Part shown: positions 49,821-62,528 of the stretch, in pieces
How the letters are laid out: each line of letters starts with the position of its first letter
Numbering within the stretch: the first letter of the stretch is position 1
Notes under the pieces: generated by a model
Database searches by the model: none
Told to the model about the DNA's origin: nothing
Seen by the model: the letters and a program-made list of their open reading frames with translations, nothing else
NCBI GenBank assembly: GCA_023014485.1
Contig: JAJOZX010017259.1
Location: 1-64,000 of the forward strand
Source of the DNA: Bathynomus jamesi
Taxonomy: Eukaryota; Arthropoda; Malacostraca; Isopoda; Cirolanidae
DNA length: 64,000 nt
Direction of reading: 5' to 3'
Translations under genes and position numbers: made by a program

Positions 49821-51355
49821 TGACTTAAACTTAAAAGATTTTATAACCCTAAACCCATCTTAAATTATTATACATTATTTTTAAACTTTGTTCATTCAAA
49901 AACCTTCCAAATCCCTACACATACACACGCATGTATGCACACTATATATACTATATATACACAAACCTTATTCTAAAATCATTGGATATCACAAACTATT
50001 TCATAGCGTGTAAGTGCTAACTCTGCTATTTATATAGTCCTAAGCATTTTTGCTTACTATATATAAATTTTTGCTCAGGCATTTATTCGGTTAATTTAAA
50101 AATCCTCTCAGCTAATCTAATCTGTCCTTCGAAATTGTAAGATACACACTTTGCACCTAATACACCCAAATACACACTAGACCACAGGTCTATACATCAT
50201 CCATTACGTAATTCTATTTTTACCAACGCTAGCCAATAAAAATTAGTTTATAGATTGTACGATTTACGTTTTTCCCTTTTATCTACTCTACTCATTATGT
50301 ATGTAATTCATCCCACAGAAAAAATAAAATTTGGTAAAAAAATTTAACCATATCATTGTTTGTCTAACTTAAATGTTTGTCTAAATTAACGTATTAATCC
50401 TTTATTCTGTTTGTATAAAAGTAAAGTTTTAATCTTTGAATTTTTATATTTTATAATAGCCCTCTAAGCGAGTGTCATGTTAAAAATTTGGATACCCTGC
50501 ATTGTACTCAACTACCCGAACTCGTTCTGTATAAAATTTGTATTGTAAAAAAGAATGTCGTCATCTAACTTGAAGTAGTTAGGATGTTATTTTCTCATTG
50601 TATTGTATTAATGGTACCCTGTTAGGATGTTATTTTCTCATTTGTATGGTATTAATGGTACCCTACTAGATTATTGTATAAATATCATTTTAGAGGGGGA
50701 ACAATGTAAAAAAATGAACAATGAATAATCCATATTCATTTTTTACATAACAACCAAAATCGCTTAACGCGAATTTGGATAATAATTTTACTTGTAGCTT
50801 CCTATTTTTGTTCGTGTCACAACCCTACGATCTACCATATCTATGGTTTAGTCGTATCCATTTTGCATTTGTTATAGAAGTTATTATAATTAATTATGAA
50901 TTGTCTTGCATCTCACCCTCGACCCTAGATTATGCATACACATTGCATGTAACAGGATTGGAACCCGTAGTTGTACTTCTTAGTCATTACTACCCACTCT
51001 TTGTCTCTAATTCATTCTTGTAAATCTTCCTAATAATGATTTGTACTATACGTAAAAATTCAATAATTATGACGTCACATTTTCCCTTCATCATATATCT
51101 AGTATTCAATGTATGAAAATTCTTTAACACCATACTAAGGACGAAACACTCTATAGAAGTCATTAATTATATGTTATGTAGTATAAATATAACTATTATT
51201 CGACCATATCTCCCGCCCCCATACGTCCATATCTTATCTTGATCATTATCCTATATAAATTTTATTAAATATTCATTTTTTCTCGTTCGTTCGAAGACGC
51301 ATAAATACGTTCTCGTATTATTTTTTTCATTTTTATTTTTAATTATATGACCTCC
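45627..51355 (+). repeat. Array unit 9 (5729 bp)
   Basis: Complete copy. From about 48080 to 49680 it holds many single-base losses and some gains compared with its neighbours, then returns abruptly to near-identity. Confidence 0.97.
48210..48343 (+). repeat. 16-bp VNTR, unit 9, irregular, about 9 copies
   Basis: Copies are spaced irregularly, with inserted AGTAG and ATTCAG segments. It lies inside the indel-rich patch of this unit. Confidence 0.9.
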
Positions 51356-52386
51356 CGAGATGAACTCAAAAAAATGCTGAGGTTAAGTGATCGAATTCCG
51401 CTGACTAGCAGATTCGAACGCTCAAAGATAAAATACCTCCTTTCGCTCTGATTTCAAATTTATAACATATTATAGCATATTATGTTATATCATGTGTGTC
51501 ATGTCTCATGTACTTGTGTTGTACTAGTAACCATATATAATAACCATCTAGTATAACCATCTAGTATAACTATCTAGTATAACCATATATAAATATATAA
51601 AAACACTGTAAGAATGGTAAACGACGTAATGTACTTCATTGAAACTGTAATTAAATTTAATGATTTAATATATACGGTAATGTAAGAATGTACTTTAAAA
51701 TGGAAGTGTAATTAAACAATAAGTGAATATGAAGTAATCCATAATTGTAATCGTAATTGTAATGAACCAAAATTAATACGTACTCAGTCGTGTACTTAAT
51801 TTGTACTTATGTGTACTATTACGAAATGATATCGCCTTCATAAATGTAGACTCGGCGAAAAATACAAATTAGTTTTTATTTTTATTTTTTTTAAATTTTT
51901 ATTTGCAATCTTTCAAACATCTGATCATGTGTTTAAAAGGGGGAAACTTAACCTTCGACTGTCTTCCCCCAAACATTTAAGTTTATATTATACAATATAC
52001 ATGTATTTGTAAAATTAAAGCACTTCTTCATTAGACTTCTTGATTAAGTCACTTCATATTAGCACCTCATTAGGACTCCTTTGTTAGCAGCCTCGCTGCG
52101 GGGAGGGGGCAGAGGCCCCTTGCCTTCTTAATATTTTTAGATTCCGGCCTGAGCCATGGTCGAAAGAGGTCGAACCTCTACCCCTGTAAATTCAGAGCAC
52201 TACCTGTACATTTTGAGAAGTAAACTAAATGTAAGAGAAACTTTTTATTTTCCCTTCGAGCCGTGCTCTCTTCAGGAACTCAGTCAGTTAAGACGATAAG
52301 TTATAAAAGAAAAGTCGATAATTTTAGTATCAGAGAAAGTATCAGAGAAAGTATCAGAGTATTATAGAAAGAGAAGAATTAAAAAT
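50705..52386 (+). mobile_element. LTR-like segment across the unit 9/10 border (1682 bp)
   Basis: Complete and close to the array consensus. The only notable change is one C lost in the TTTTCCCC run near 52253. Confidence 0.6.
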
Positions 52387-55300
52387 TGGCGACCCTTTGC
52401 CCAAATTAAGAGACAACCCAAGCACCATAGAAGATATTGGCATAATAGTCTGGCGAGTCTGTAGCCAAGAGTTTAACCAGAGGCGACCGAAAAGAATTAG
52501 AATGTTATAGAAGAAATATCCGTTGCTTGCTTCCTAACCAGAACCCCCGTCGATTCCGAACCGACTCAGGGCCATAGACGGAGGGGTTTAACAGAGTGGC
52601 GACCCTGCACCAGGATGAGAAGATTATTTTAAGAAGATTATTTTAAGAAGATTATTTTAAGAAGATTATTTTAAGAGAAGATTTTAACAAGAGATTTTAA
52701 CAAGAAGATTTTAACAAGAAGATTTTAACAAGAAGATTTTAAGAAGAGGCCACTCTTTGGCCAAGATAGAAATTACCCTGCATCAGGATAAAACCAGTTG
52801 ACCGGCGTGTCACGACTTCTTGTTCGTAACATCCACCCTTGAACCGGTGTGTCACGACTCCAAGTTCTCCACGCCTAGTTTTCATCCAAGAAGAAGTAGC
52901 CAGGAAGACGTCTTCAGGACACGTCTCAAGGATTTCCCCATAGAAAATTTTGTTAAGTACAGTTTGTTTTTTTAAGTAATTTATAAACATTTGAAAAGTC
53001 ACTATTATTAACAGTTAATAATGAGTATCAAACCAGAATTTAACACAAAACACAGTGAACATTGCAGACACCAGTGATACATTTGTTTTATTGAAACAGT
53101 AATTTCAAGAGTTACTTTCAAAGAGAGTTAATTTCAAAAGAGTTAATTTCAAAGAGAGTTAATTTCAAAGAGAGTTAATTTCAAAGAGAGTTAATTTCAA
53201 AGAGAGTTAATTTCAAAGAGAGTTAATTTCAAGAGAGTTAATTTCAAGAGTTATTTTCAGTTATATTCAGTATAGAATAATTTTATTTTATGTATCAAAC
53301 ATAATAGTATCGTACCTTCGTGTACATTCGAGTGAAATGTTTACATTTTATATTTTTGTTTGCAAATTTTTTTTCAATTACTGAATTGAATTGACTTGCA
53401 AATTAAGAAAGAGAAAGTTTATAGAGAGTTTATAGATTTAGAGAGATACTTGAAGTAATTTCAAAGTCATTTTTTGAAGTCATTTTTGAAGTCATTTTTT
53501 GAAGTCAGTTTTTGAAGTCAGAAGGTTGCACCAAGAGGGTCAACCAAAACAGAGGTTAATCGTCTCCACTTGATAAAGATCGAGTGCAGTCATTTTCCAT
53601 TTTTAGTTAATTTCAAGTTAGACAGTTTAAGTTATAGAGATACTTGATTGCATTTCAAGTAAGTCGGTTGCACCAAGAGGGTCAACCAAAACAGAGGTTA
53701 ATCGTCTCCACTTGAATAGAGATCAAGTGCAGTCATTTTCCATTTTCAGTTAATTTCAAATCAGTTTTCAGTTTCGGTTGGTTGCATCCAAGAGGGACAA
53801 CCAAACCCAGAGATTTATAAGGATACTCGAAGTAGTTTCGAGTCAGTTTTAGTTGCAAATCAGTTTTCAGTTTCAGAAGGTTGCATCCAAGAGGGACAAC
53901 CGCCCCAGAGATTTCAGAAGTATTCGAAGTCAGTTATATTCGAAGTCAGTTATATTCGAAGTCAGTCATATTCGAAGTGTCATATTCGAAGTCAGTCATA
54001 TTCGAAGTCAGTCATATTCGAAGTCAGTCATATTCGAAGTCAGTCATATTCGAAGTCAGTCATATTCGAAGTCAGTTTTAAGTCCCAAGTCATTTCAATG
54101 CAGTCAATTGAATTCAACTTTTTCTTTGTAGTTTAAGAGAATTTAATTTAAGAAAATGTAATTTAAGAATTTAATTCAACCTTTTTTTTGTGTTGTAAAC
54201 AGAGAATTAAATTCAACCAGAATTGACCGGTTTGCGTCTTTAGTTAACCTTTTTTTTTTGTTTGTGAGAAGGAAATTGACCGATTTGTCTTTTCTTTTTC
54301 ATGCATTGTTACGTATATAAATATATAGTCATGTAATTTATTATTTGTAACAAAACCGTTTTTACAATTGTTTGTAATGACTTTGATAATCATTGTAATG
54401 TATACGTGATAATAATAGTTGTGTAATAATTAATTAATCGATCTTGTCCCAATGACTCCTTTTAAATTACTATACTGAGGAACATGCCGTCCCTCCGTTT
54501 TGTTTAAACTTTTTTTTAATTTTTGTTCTAAGTAGTGTGACAAGCAATCTTTTTTAAAGAGCAAAGTGCTCACGAAAGACTTATTGTCAATTTCAGACTT
54601 ATATCCCCCGCTTAGTCACTCAATTCCCCCGAATGTAGTACTCCAAACTTTGTTTTTTTATTTTATTTTTATTTTAACACCCCAACCCCAGTTGAACCCA
54701 GTGTCGACCAAAACCGTTTTTACAAAAGTTTTTAACGAGTTTTATAATTATTTGATTATATGATGACAGAAATAGCGTAACAATTAATCGATCATGTACC
54801 TAATTTATCCTGCTCTGTACGATCGGGAAATTTACCCGTATGACCGCACATACCCTAAATTTCAGTCATTTAATTTTAATAAAACTTCTACACAATAAAA
54901 CAGATGTATTTGTCTACATGCAAACAAGTTTTCAGATTAAAAAATCAAATAATTCAAATTCTATCAACATTCAACGAAAGAGTATAATTTTTCTACTTAA
55001 CATGCAAAAATTATTAAACCTTTTAATATATTTTTTTATTATATAAAAATAATTTTTAATGTAAAATTTAATTGAAATTATTAAAAGAAAAGATTGTTCG
55101 AAATGCTTCCCTTCCATTTCAATAACTTTTTATTCTTGGTCGAAATTCATCTATGGTTCGATTTACTTTTATTTTTAAGAATATTATAAAATTATGTTAG
55201 CTCATTAAAATGCATAATTGATTTATATTTTTAATTTGTATTTTTAATTTTCTTTTGTTCAATTAATCGTGAGTAACTGTCCTTAAATTGTTATTGTACC

Positions 55301-55527
55301 ATTTGTAAGGTATCAAACGAAAATTATAGTCAAATTGACATACTACTACAGTACATGGTTATGAATTTTAGTAGTCGAATTTAATTGTGTGTCGAAATTC
55401 AATTTTAAAACCGTGAGAGTTACTGTCATTACTCGTAAGGTCTTCTAAGTACGTCTTTTTTTTATTACCTTAATTCGTGTAACTGATTTAATTAAATACT
55501 TAAATACTACCTTGAACTTAAAGGATT

Positions 55528-55571
<44 letters not shown>

Positions 55572-57094
55572 TAATTGACTTAAACTTAAAAGATTTTATA
55601 ACCCTAAACCCATCTTAAATTATTATACATTATTTTTAAACTTTGTTCATTCAAAAACCTTCCAAATCCCTACACATACACACGCATGTATGCACACTAT
55701 ATATACTATATATACACAAACCTTATTCTAAAATCATTGGATATCACAAACTATTTCATAGCGTGTAAGTGCTAACTCTGCTATTTATATAGTCCTAAGC
55801 ATTTTTGCTTACTATATATAAATTTTTGCTCAGGCATTTATTCGGTTAATTTAAAAATCCTCTCAGCTAATCTAATCTGTCCTTCGAAATTGTAAGATAC
55901 ACACTTTGCACCTAATACACCCAAATACACTAGACCACAGGTCTATACATCATCCATTACGTAATTCTATTTTTACAACGCTAGCCAATAAAAATTAGTT
56001 TATAGATTGTACGATTTACGTTTTTCCCTTTTATCTACTCTACTCATTATGTATGTAATTCATCCCACAGAAAAAATAAAATTTGGTAAAAAAATTTAAC
56101 CATATCATTGTTTGTCTAACTTAAATGTTTGTCTAAATTAACGTATTAATCCTTATTCTGTTTGTATAAAAGTAAAGTTTTAATCTTTGAATTTTATATT
56201 TATAATAGCCCTCTAAGCGAGTGTCATGTTAAAAATTTGGATACCCTGCATTGTACTCAACTACCCGAACTCGTTCTGTATAAAATTTGTATTGTAAAAA
56301 GAATGTCGTCATCTAACTTGAAGTAGTTAGGATGTTATTTTCTCATTGTATTGTATTAATGGTACCCTGTTAGGATGTTATTTTCTCATTTGTATGGTAT
56401 TAATGGTACCCTACTAGATTATTGTATAAATATCATTTTAGAGGGGGAACAATGTAAAAAAATGAACAATGAATAATCCATATTCATTTTTTACATAACA
56501 ACCAAAATCGCTTAACGCGAATTTGGATAATAATTTTACTTGTAGCTTCCTATTTTTGTTCGTGTCACAACCCTACGATCTACCATATCTATGGTTTAGT
56601 CGTATCCATTTTCCATTTGTTATAGAAGTTATTATAATTAATTATGAATTGTCTTGCATCTCACCCTCGACCCTAGATTATGCATACACATTGCATGTAA
56701 CAGGATTGGAACCCGTAGTTGTACTTCTTAGTCATTACTACCCACTCTTTGTCTCTAATTCATTCTTGTAAATCTTCCTAATAATGATTTGTACTATACG
56801 TAAAAATTCAATAATTATGACGTCACATTTTCCCTTCATCATATATCTAGTATTCAATGTATGAAAATTCTTTAACACCATACTAAGGACGAAACACTCT
56901 ATAGAAGTCATTAATTATATGTTATGTAGTATAAATATAACTATTATTCGACCATATCTCCCGCCCCATACGTCCATATCTTATCTTGATCATTATCCTA
57001 TAAATTTTATTAAATATTCATTTTTCTCGTTCGTTCGAAGACGCATAAATACGTTCTCGTATTATTTTTTTTTTATTTTAATTATATGACCTCC
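51356..57094 (+). repeat. Array unit 10 (5739 bp)
   Basis: Complete copy with few differences from units 8 and 9. Small deletions accumulate at its right end, near 55930-56300 and 56960-57080. Confidence 0.97.
53921..54075 (+). repeat. 16-bp VNTR, unit 10, 10 copies
   Basis: Ten copies, all regular except one shortened by two bases (AAGTGTCAT near 53976). Confidence 0.95.
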
Positions 57095-58353
57095 CGAGAT
57101 GAACTCAAAAAAATGCTGAGGTTAAGTGATCGAATTCCGCTGACTAGCAGATTCGAACGCTCAAAGATAAAATACCTCCTTTCGCTCTGATTTCAAATTT
57201 ATAACATATTATAGCATATTATGTTATATCATGTGTGTCATGTCTCATGTACTTGTGTTGTACTAGTAACCATATATAATAACCATCTAGTATAACCATC
57301 TAGTATAACTATCTAGTATAACCATATATAAATATATAAAAACACTGTAAGAATGGTAAACGACGTAATGTACTTCATTGAAACTGTAATTAAATTTAAT
57401 GATTTAATATATACGGTAATGTAAGAATGTACTTTAAAATGGAAGTGTAATTAAACAATAAGTGAATATGAAGTAATCCATAATTGTAATCGTAATTGTA
57501 ATGAACCAAAATTAATACGTACTCAGTCGTGTACTTAATTTGTACTTATGTGTACTATTACGAAATGATATCGCCTTCATAAATGTAGACTCGGCGAAAA
57601 TACAAATTAGTTTTTATTTTTATTTTTTAAAATTTTTATTTGCAATCTTTCAAAACATCTGATCATGTGTTTAAAAGGGGGAAACTTAAACTTCGACTGT
57701 CTTCCCCCAAACATTTAAGTTTATATTATACAATATACATGTATTTGTAAAATTAAAGCATCTTCATTAGACTTCTTGATTAAGTCACTCATATTAGCAC
57801 CAGAGCTGGGCACTTGCGGGTTTTTTTGCGGTACTGCGGTTCTGCGGTACTACCGCACTACCAAACCGGTACCGCATAACGCAGTACCGCAAAGGATCGC
57901 TCAAAGTACAGCCTGTACTTTCAGCGATCCTTTGCGGTACTGCGTTATGCGGTACCTATTTGGTAGTGCGGTAGTACCGCAGTACCGCAGTACCGCAAAA
58001 AAAAACGCAAGTGCCCAGCTCTGATTAGCACTCATTAGGACTCCTTTGTTAGCAGCCTCGCTGCGGGGAGGGGGAAGAGGCCCTTGCCTTCTTATTATTT
58101 TTAGATTCCGGCCTGAGCCATGGTCGAAAGAGGTCGAAACCTCTACCCCTGTAAATTCAGAGCACTACCTCTACATTTTGAGAAGTAAACTAAATGTAAG
58201 AGAAACTTTTTTATTTTCCCCTTCGAGCCGTGCTCTCTTCAGGAACTCAGTCACTTAAGACGATAAGTTATAAAAGAAAAGTCGATAATTTTAGTATCAG
58301 AGAAAGTATCAGAGAAAGTATCAGAGTATTATAGAAAGAGAAGAATTAAAAAT
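56453..58353 (+). mobile_element. LTR-like segment across the unit 10/11 border, interrupted by a MITE (1901 bp)
   Basis: Complete, but the MITE at 57801-58023 is inserted about 550 bp before its 3' end. Removing the MITE and one target-site copy leaves about 1670 bp, in line with the other copies. Confidence 0.6.
57793..58031 (+). mobile_element. hAT-type palindromic MITE with 8-bp target duplication
   Basis: The element occupies 57801-58023 (223 bp) and is flanked by ATTAGCAC on both sides (57793-57800 and 58024-58031). The other units show the empty site with a single ATTAGCAC. The ends CAGAGCTGGGCACTTGCG and their inverse, plus the 8-bp duplication, are typical of hAT transposons. The two 111-bp arms are almost perfectly complementary around a centre at 57912, with about six mismatches. 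They consist largely of GCGGTACTGCG/CGCAGTACCGC motifs. It encodes nothing and would need a transposase in trans. It is far more GC-rich than the array. Confidence 0.9.
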
Positions 58354-59620
58354 TGGCGACCCTTTGCCCAAATTAAGAGACAACCCAAGCACCATAGAAG
58401 ATATTGGCATAATAGTCTGGCGAGTCTGTAGCCAAGAGTTTAACCAGAGGCGACCGAAAAGAATTAGAATGTTATAAAAGAAATATCAGTTGCTTGCTTC
58501 CTAACCATAACCCCGTCGATTCCGAACCGACTCAGGGCCATAGACGGAAGGGTTTAACAGAGTGGCGACCCTGCACCAGGATGAGAAGATTATTTAAGAA
58601 GATTATTTTAAGAAGATTATTTTAAGAAGAAGATTTTAACAAGAAGATTTTAACAAGAAGATTTTAACAAGAAGATTTTAAGAAGAGGCCACTCTTTGGC
58701 CAAGATAGAAATTACCCTGCATCAGGATAAAACCAGTTGACCGGCGTGTCACGACTTCTTGTTCGTAACATCCACCCTTGAACCGGTGTGTCACGACTCC
58801 AAGTTCTCACGCCTAGTTTTCATCCAAGAAGAAGTAGCCAGGAAGATGTCTTCAGGACACGTCTCAAGGATTTCCCCATAGAAAATTTTGTTAAGTACAG
58901 TTTGTTTTTTTAAGTAATTTATAAACATTTGAAAAGTCACTATTATTAACAGTTAATAATGAGTATCAAACCAGAATTTAACACAAAACACAGTGAACAT
59001 TGCAGACACCAGTGATACATTTGTTTTTATTGAAACAGTAATTTCAAGAGTTACTTTCAAAGAGCGTTAATTTCAAAGAGAGTTAATTTCAAAGAGAGTT
59101 AATTTCAAAGAGAGTTAATTTCAAAGAGAGTTAATTTCAAAGAGAGTTAATTTCAAAGAGAGTTAATTTCAAAGAGAGTTAATTTCAAGAGAGTTAATTT
59201 CAAGAGTTATTTTCAGTTATATTCAGTATAGAATAATTTATTTTATGTATCAAACATAATAGTATCGTACCTTCGTGTACATTCGAGTGAAATGTTGTTT
59301 ACATTTTATATTTTTGTTTGCAAATTTTTTTTCAATTACTGAATTGAATTGACTTGCAAATTAAGAAAGAGAACGTTTATAGAGAGTTTATAGATTTAGA
59401 GAGATACTTGAAGTAATTTCAAAGTCATTTTTGGAGTCATTTTTTAAGTCATTTTTTGAAGTCAGTTTTTGAAGTCAGAAGGTTGCACCAAGAGGTTCAA
59501 CCAAAACAGAGGTTAATCGTCTCACTTGATAAAGATCGAGTGCAGTCATTTCCATTTTTAGTTAATTTCAAGTTAGACAGTTTAAGTTATAGAGATACTT
59601 GATTGCATTTCAAGTAAGTC

Positions 59621-59758
59621 GGTTGCACCAAGAGGGTCAACCAAACAGAGGTTAATCGTCCCACTTGATAAAGATCGAGTGCAGTCATTTTCCATTTTAG
59701 TAATTTCAAGTTAGACAGTTTAAGTTATAGAGATACTTGATTGCATTTCAAGTAAGTC
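59621..59758 (+). repeat. 138-bp duplication of a hairpin module in unit 11
   Basis: The module running from one type A hairpin to the next is present one extra time, giving five type A hairpins (starts 59481, 59621, 59759, 59872 and 59972) instead of four. The extra copy carries the CACTTGA/TCGAGTG form of the type B hairpin, so it derives from the first module. Confidence 0.9.
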
Positions 59759-60013
59759 GGTTGCACCAAGAGGGTCAACCAAAACAGAGGTTAATCGTCT
59801 AAACTTGAATAGAGATCAAGTGCAGTCATTTTCCATTTTCAGTTAATTTCAAATCAGTTTCAGTTTCGGTTGGTTGCATCCAAGAGGGACAACCAAACCC
59901 CAGAGATTTATAAGGATACTCGAAGTAGTTTCGAGTCAGTTTTAGTTGCAATTCAGTTTTCAGTTTCAGAAGGTTGCATCCAAGAGGGACAACCGCCCCA
60001 GAGATTTCAGAAG

Positions 60014-60153
60014 TATTCGAAGTCAGTTATATTCGAAGTCAGTTATATTCGAAGTCAGTCATATCGAAGTCAGTCATATTCGAAGTCAGTCATATTCGAA
60101 GTCAGTCATATTCGAAGTCAGTCATATTCGAAGTCAGTCATATTCGAAGTCAG
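60014..60153 (+). repeat. 16-bp VNTR, unit 11, 9 copies
   Basis: Nine copies; the fourth has lost one T (ATATCGAAG). Confidence 0.95.
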
Positions 60154-61602
60154 TTTTAAGTCCCAAGTCATTTCAATGCAGTCAATTGAATTCAACTTTT
60201 TCTTTGTAGTTTAAGAGAATTTAATTTAAGAAAATGTAATTTAAGAATTTAATTCAACCTTTTTTTTGTGTTGTAAAAGAGAATTAAATTCAACCAAAAT
60301 TGACCGGTTTGCGTCTTTAGTTAACCTTTTTTTTTTTTTGTGAGAAGGAAATTGACCGATTTGCCTTTTCTTTTTCATGCATTGTTACGTATATAAATAT
60401 ATAGTCATGTAATTTATTTTTGTAACAAAACTGTTTTTACAATTGTTTGTAATGACTTTGATAATCATTGTAATGTATACGTGATAATAATAGTTGTGTA
60501 ATAATTAATTAATCGATCTTGTCCCAATGACTCTTTTAAATTACTATGCTGAGGAACATGCCGTCCCTCCGTTTTGTTTCAACTTTTTTTTAAATTTTTG
60601 TTCTAAGTAGTGTGACAAGCAATCTTTTTTTAAAGAGCAAAGTGCTCACGAAAGACTTATTGTCAATTTCAGACTTATATCCCCCGCTTAGTCACTCAAT
60701 TCCCCCGAATGTAGTACTCCAAACTTTGTTTTTTTATTTTATTTTATTTTAACACCCCAACCCCAGTTGAACCCAGTGTCGACCAAAACCGTTTTTACAA
60801 AAGTTTTTAACGAGTTTTATAATTATTTTGATTATATGATGACAGAAATAGCGTAACAATTAATCGATCATGTACCTAATTTATCCTGCTCTGTACGATC
60901 GGGAAATTTACCCGTATGACCGCACATACCCTAAATTTCAGTCATTTAATTTTTAAAAAACTTCTACACAATAAAACAGATGTATTTGTCTACATGCAAA
61001 CAAGTTTTCAGATTAAAAAATCAAATAATTCAAATTCTATCACATTCAAAGAAAGAGTATAATTTTTCTACTTAACATGCAAAAATTATTAAACCTTTTA
61101 ATATATTTTTTTTATTATAAAAAATAATTTTTAATGTAAAATTTAATTGAAATTATTAAAAGAAAAGATTGTTCGAAATGCTTCCCTTCCATTTCAATAA
61201 CTTTTTTATTCTTGGTCGAAATTCATCTATGGTTCGATTTACTTTTATTTTTAAGAATATTATAAATTATGTTAGCTCATTAAAATGCATAATTGATTTA
61301 TATTTTTAATTTGTATTTTTAATTTTCTTTTGTTCAATTAATCGTGAGTAACTGTCCTTAAATTGTTATTGTACCATTTGTAAGGTATCAAACGAAAATT
61401 ATAGTCAAATTGACATACTACTACATTACATGGTTATGAATTTTAGTAGTCGAATTTAATTGTGTGTCGAAATTCAATTTTAAAACCGTGAGAGTTACTG
61501 TCATTACTCGTAAGGTCTTCTAAGTACGTCTTTTTTTTATTACCTTAATTCGTGTAACTGATTTAATTAAATACTTAAATACTACCTTGAACTTAAAGGA
61601 TT

Positions 61603-61649
<47 letters not shown>

Positions 61650-62528
61650 TGATTTAAACTTAAAAGATTTTATAACCCTAAACCCATCTTAAATTATTAT
61701 ACATTATTTTTAAACTTTGTTCATTCAAAAACCTTCCAAATCCCTACACATACACACGCATGTATGCACACTATATATACTATATATACAAAACCTTATT
61801 CTAAAATCATTGGATATCACAAACTATTTCATAGCGTGTAAGTGCTAACTCTGCTATTTATATAGTCCTAAGCATTTTTGCTTACTATATATAAATTTTT
61901 GCTCAGGCATTTATTCGGTTAATTTAAAAATCCTCTCAGCTAATCTAATCTGTCCTTCGAAATTGTAAGATACACACTTTGCACCTAATACACCCAAATA
62001 CACACTAGACCAAGGTCTATACATCATCCATTACGTAATTCTATTTTTACCAACGCTAGCCAATAAAAATTAGTTTATAGATTGTACGATTTACGTTTTT
62101 CCCTTTTATCTACTCTACTCATTATGTATGTAATTCATCCCACAGAAAAAATAAAATTTGGTAAAAAAATTTAACCATATCATTGTTTGTCTAACTTAAA
62201 TGTTTGTCTAAATTAACGTATTAATCCTTTATTCTGTTTGTATAAAAGTAAAGTTTTAATCTTTGAATTTTTATATTTTATAATAGCCCTCTAAGCGAGT
62301 GTCATGTTAAAATTTGGATACCCTGCATTGTACTCAACTACCCGAACTCGTTCTGTATAAAATTGCATTGAAAAAAGAATGTCGTCATCTAACTTGAAGT
62401 AGTTAGGATGTTATTTTCTCATTGTATTGTATTAATGGTACCCTGTTAGGATGTTATTTTCTCATTTGTATGGTATTAATGGTACCCTACTAGATTATTG
62501 TATAAATATCATTTTAGAGGGGGAACAA

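Noticed and set aside
57776..58024. 82-codon frame through the palindromic insertion
   Set aside because: The frame only reflects GCGGTACTGCG repeats of a noncoding MITE.
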